Assembly (NCBI GenBank): GCA_013362725.1
Contig: JABFVP010000249.1
Span: forward strand, 1 to 6,365
Source of the DNA: Cupriavidus sp.
GTDB taxonomy: Bacteria > Pseudomonadota > Gammaproteobacteria > Burkholderiales > Burkholderiaceae
Length of the DNA: 6,365 nt
Direction: 5' to 3'
A program made the translations under genes and the position numbers. The stretch's first letter is position 1; every line of letters begins with the position of its first letter. Positions 5,709 to 6,365 of the stretch are shown piece after piece. The notes under the pieces were generated by a model. It searched no databases and had not been told where the DNA came from. It saw only the letters and a list, made by a program, of their open reading frames with translations.

Positions 5709-6083
5709 ATGCCAACCCTCCCCCAGGTATTTCCCATCCAAGCTGCACATGCGCCGTACCGCCGCCACGCTGCCGCCGATCTCCAGGCCGGCAAGGCCTT
5801 GTTTGCGACGCGCTGCGCCTCGTGCCACCACGTCGGTCGCAATGCGCGCGCGGGCTTTGGTCCCCAGCTCAACGGCATCTTCGGGCGCGCGGCCGGCAGC
5901 ACGACGGATTTCCAGTATTCGGACGCGATGCGCGCGTCGAAGGTGGTGTGGTCGCACGACACGCTGCGCGCCTTCGTCCGCTCGCCCGGCAAGGTGGTGC
6001 CGGGCACCAAGATGCGCTTCTGGGGTCTGGGCGACGATCAGCAGATCACCGATCTGCTGGCGTACCTGGAGACCTTCAGGTAA
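5709..6083 (+). CDS. Class I (mono-haem) cytochrome c, with abnormal leader
   Basis: A 124-residue product with a complete class I cytochrome c domain from about residue 24. It has the haem site CASCH (Cys36, Cys39, His40), GPQLNGIFGR and GSTTDFQYSDAM as in cytochrome c2/c550-like proteins, and the distal Met102 in PGTKMRFWG. Such proteins carry electrons in the periplasm and need Sec export, because haem is attached there. The 23 residues before the domain (MPTLPQVFPIQAAHA...) have no basic start and no real hydrophobic core. No other start codon exists in this frame back to the stop at 5667-5669, and no Shine-Dalgarno sequence is visible. An out-of-frame ATG at 5749 would begin MRRTAATL, which looks like the start of a signal peptide, so the leader may have been damaged. 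The fold is secure; whether the gene is functional is uncertain. It converges on soxR. Confidence 0.8.
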   Translation: MPTLPQVFPIQAAHAPYRRHAAADLQAGKALFATRCASCHHVGRNARAGFGPQLNGIFGRAAGSTTDFQYSDAMRASKVVWSHDTLRAFVRSPGKVVPGTKMRFWGLGDDQQITDLLAYLETFR

Positions 6084-6093
6084 GGGCGCAACG

Positions 6094-6122
6094 TTTGCGG
6101 CCGCGCGGCCTCACTCCGCAAA
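6094..6122. terminator. Possible hairpin between convergent cytochrome and soxR genes
   Basis: TTTGCGG (6094-6100) pairs with CCGCAAA (6116-6122) around a 15-base loop. It lies 11 bp after the cytochrome stop and overlaps the soxR stop codon at 6111-6113. No U-tract follows on either side, and part of the right arm is soxR coding sequence, so terminator activity is only possible. Confidence 0.3.
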
Positions 6123-6365
6123 ATGCGGCCCCGGCCCTTCGCCCGCCAGCGCGTCATGCGGATTGCGTAACGGGCACGCCTTCAGCGACAGGCAGCCGCA
6201 GCCGATGCACCCGTCGAGCTGGTCGCGCAATTGCGTCAGCGTGCGGATCCGTTCGTCGAGGTCGTCCCGCCAGCTGGCGGACAGCTTGCGCCAGTCCGCC
6301 ACGGTCGGCGCGCGGCCGTCGGGCAGCTTGCGCATGGCGTCGGCGATCACCGCCAGCGGCAGCCC
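6111..6365 (-). CDS. soxR: SoxR, [2Fe-2S] redox-sensing MerR-family regulator (partial, N-terminus off the right edge)
   Basis: The last 84 residues of SoxR are present. The visible part begins GLPLAVIADAMRKLP, the end of the MerR-type effector region. It continues through the dimerisation helix (DWRKLSASWRDDLDERIRTL) to the cluster-binding motif CIGCGCLSLKAC at 6174-6209. That motif has all four cysteines in the CX2CXCX5C spacing, followed by PLRNP and a normal SoxR tail. In this family oxidation or nitrosylation of the cluster turns on target promoters. In many non-enteric bacteria SoxR responds to redox-cycling compounds rather than acting through SoxS. The start, DNA-binding domain and promoter lie outside the window, so targets cannot be judged. 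It converges on the cytochrome gene with 27 bp between the stops. Confidence 0.95.
   Translation of the reverse strand, partial: GLPLAVIADAMRKLPDGRAPTVADWRKLSASWRDDLDERIRTLTQLRDQLDGCIGCGCLSLKACPLRNPHDALAGEGPGPHFAE

Noticed and set aside
6099..6110. Twelve-base palindrome GGCCGCGCGGCC between cytochrome and soxR
   Set aside because: It uses only G and C in a GC-rich gap, so chance is likely. The longer hairpin at 6094-6122 competes with it.

Overview
The window comes from a GC-rich betaproteobacterium, most likely Cupriavidus/Ralstonia. The divergent norR and norAB genes, the Cupriavidus-type NorA, the GGT-N7-ACC operators and the high-GC codon use all fit the nor cluster described in Ralstonia eutropha (Cupriavidus necator) H16. 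The genus is inferred from remembered family features, not from a search.

Left part (1-4331), nitric oxide detoxification. A partial norR (minus strand, running off the left edge) encodes an NO-sensing sigma-54 activator. Divergent from it are norA (di-iron RIC/ScdA/YtfE-type protein) and norB (single-subunit quinol NO reductase, 762 residues). The 152-bp gap between norR and norA is densely packed: three NorR-type inverted repeats, a perfect-consensus IHF core, a sigma-54 promoter with exact GG-N10-GC spacing and a good ribosome binding site for norA. The likely logic is that NO binds the NorR GAF domain, NorR at its three sites contacts sigma-54 polymerase through an IHF bend, and norAB is switched on. 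NorB then reduces NO to N2O at the membrane while NorA handles cytoplasmic NO and damaged iron centres. The operon ends at a strong hairpin shared with the convergent gene downstream.

Middle part (4356-5575), minus strand. A FrnE-like DsbA-superfamily oxidoreductase (CPWC) lies downstream of a small exported protein of low complexity, with PAPVY repeats, a Tyr/Arg-rich block and a His/Asp-rich tail. A plausible promoter and three TGT-type direct repeats lie upstream of the small gene.

Right part (5709-6365). A plus-strand class I cytochrome c has all its haem ligands but no convincing signal peptide. It converges on the 3' end of soxR, which runs off the right edge and retains the whole [2Fe-2S] cysteine motif.

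No tRNA, rRNA, CRISPR array, insertion sequence or integrase was seen, and no gene-free stretch exceeds 300 bases. The cluster belongs to a known type. The points most worth a second look are the complete nor control region, a GAFSGA variant in NorR, and the possibly broken leader of the cytochrome.
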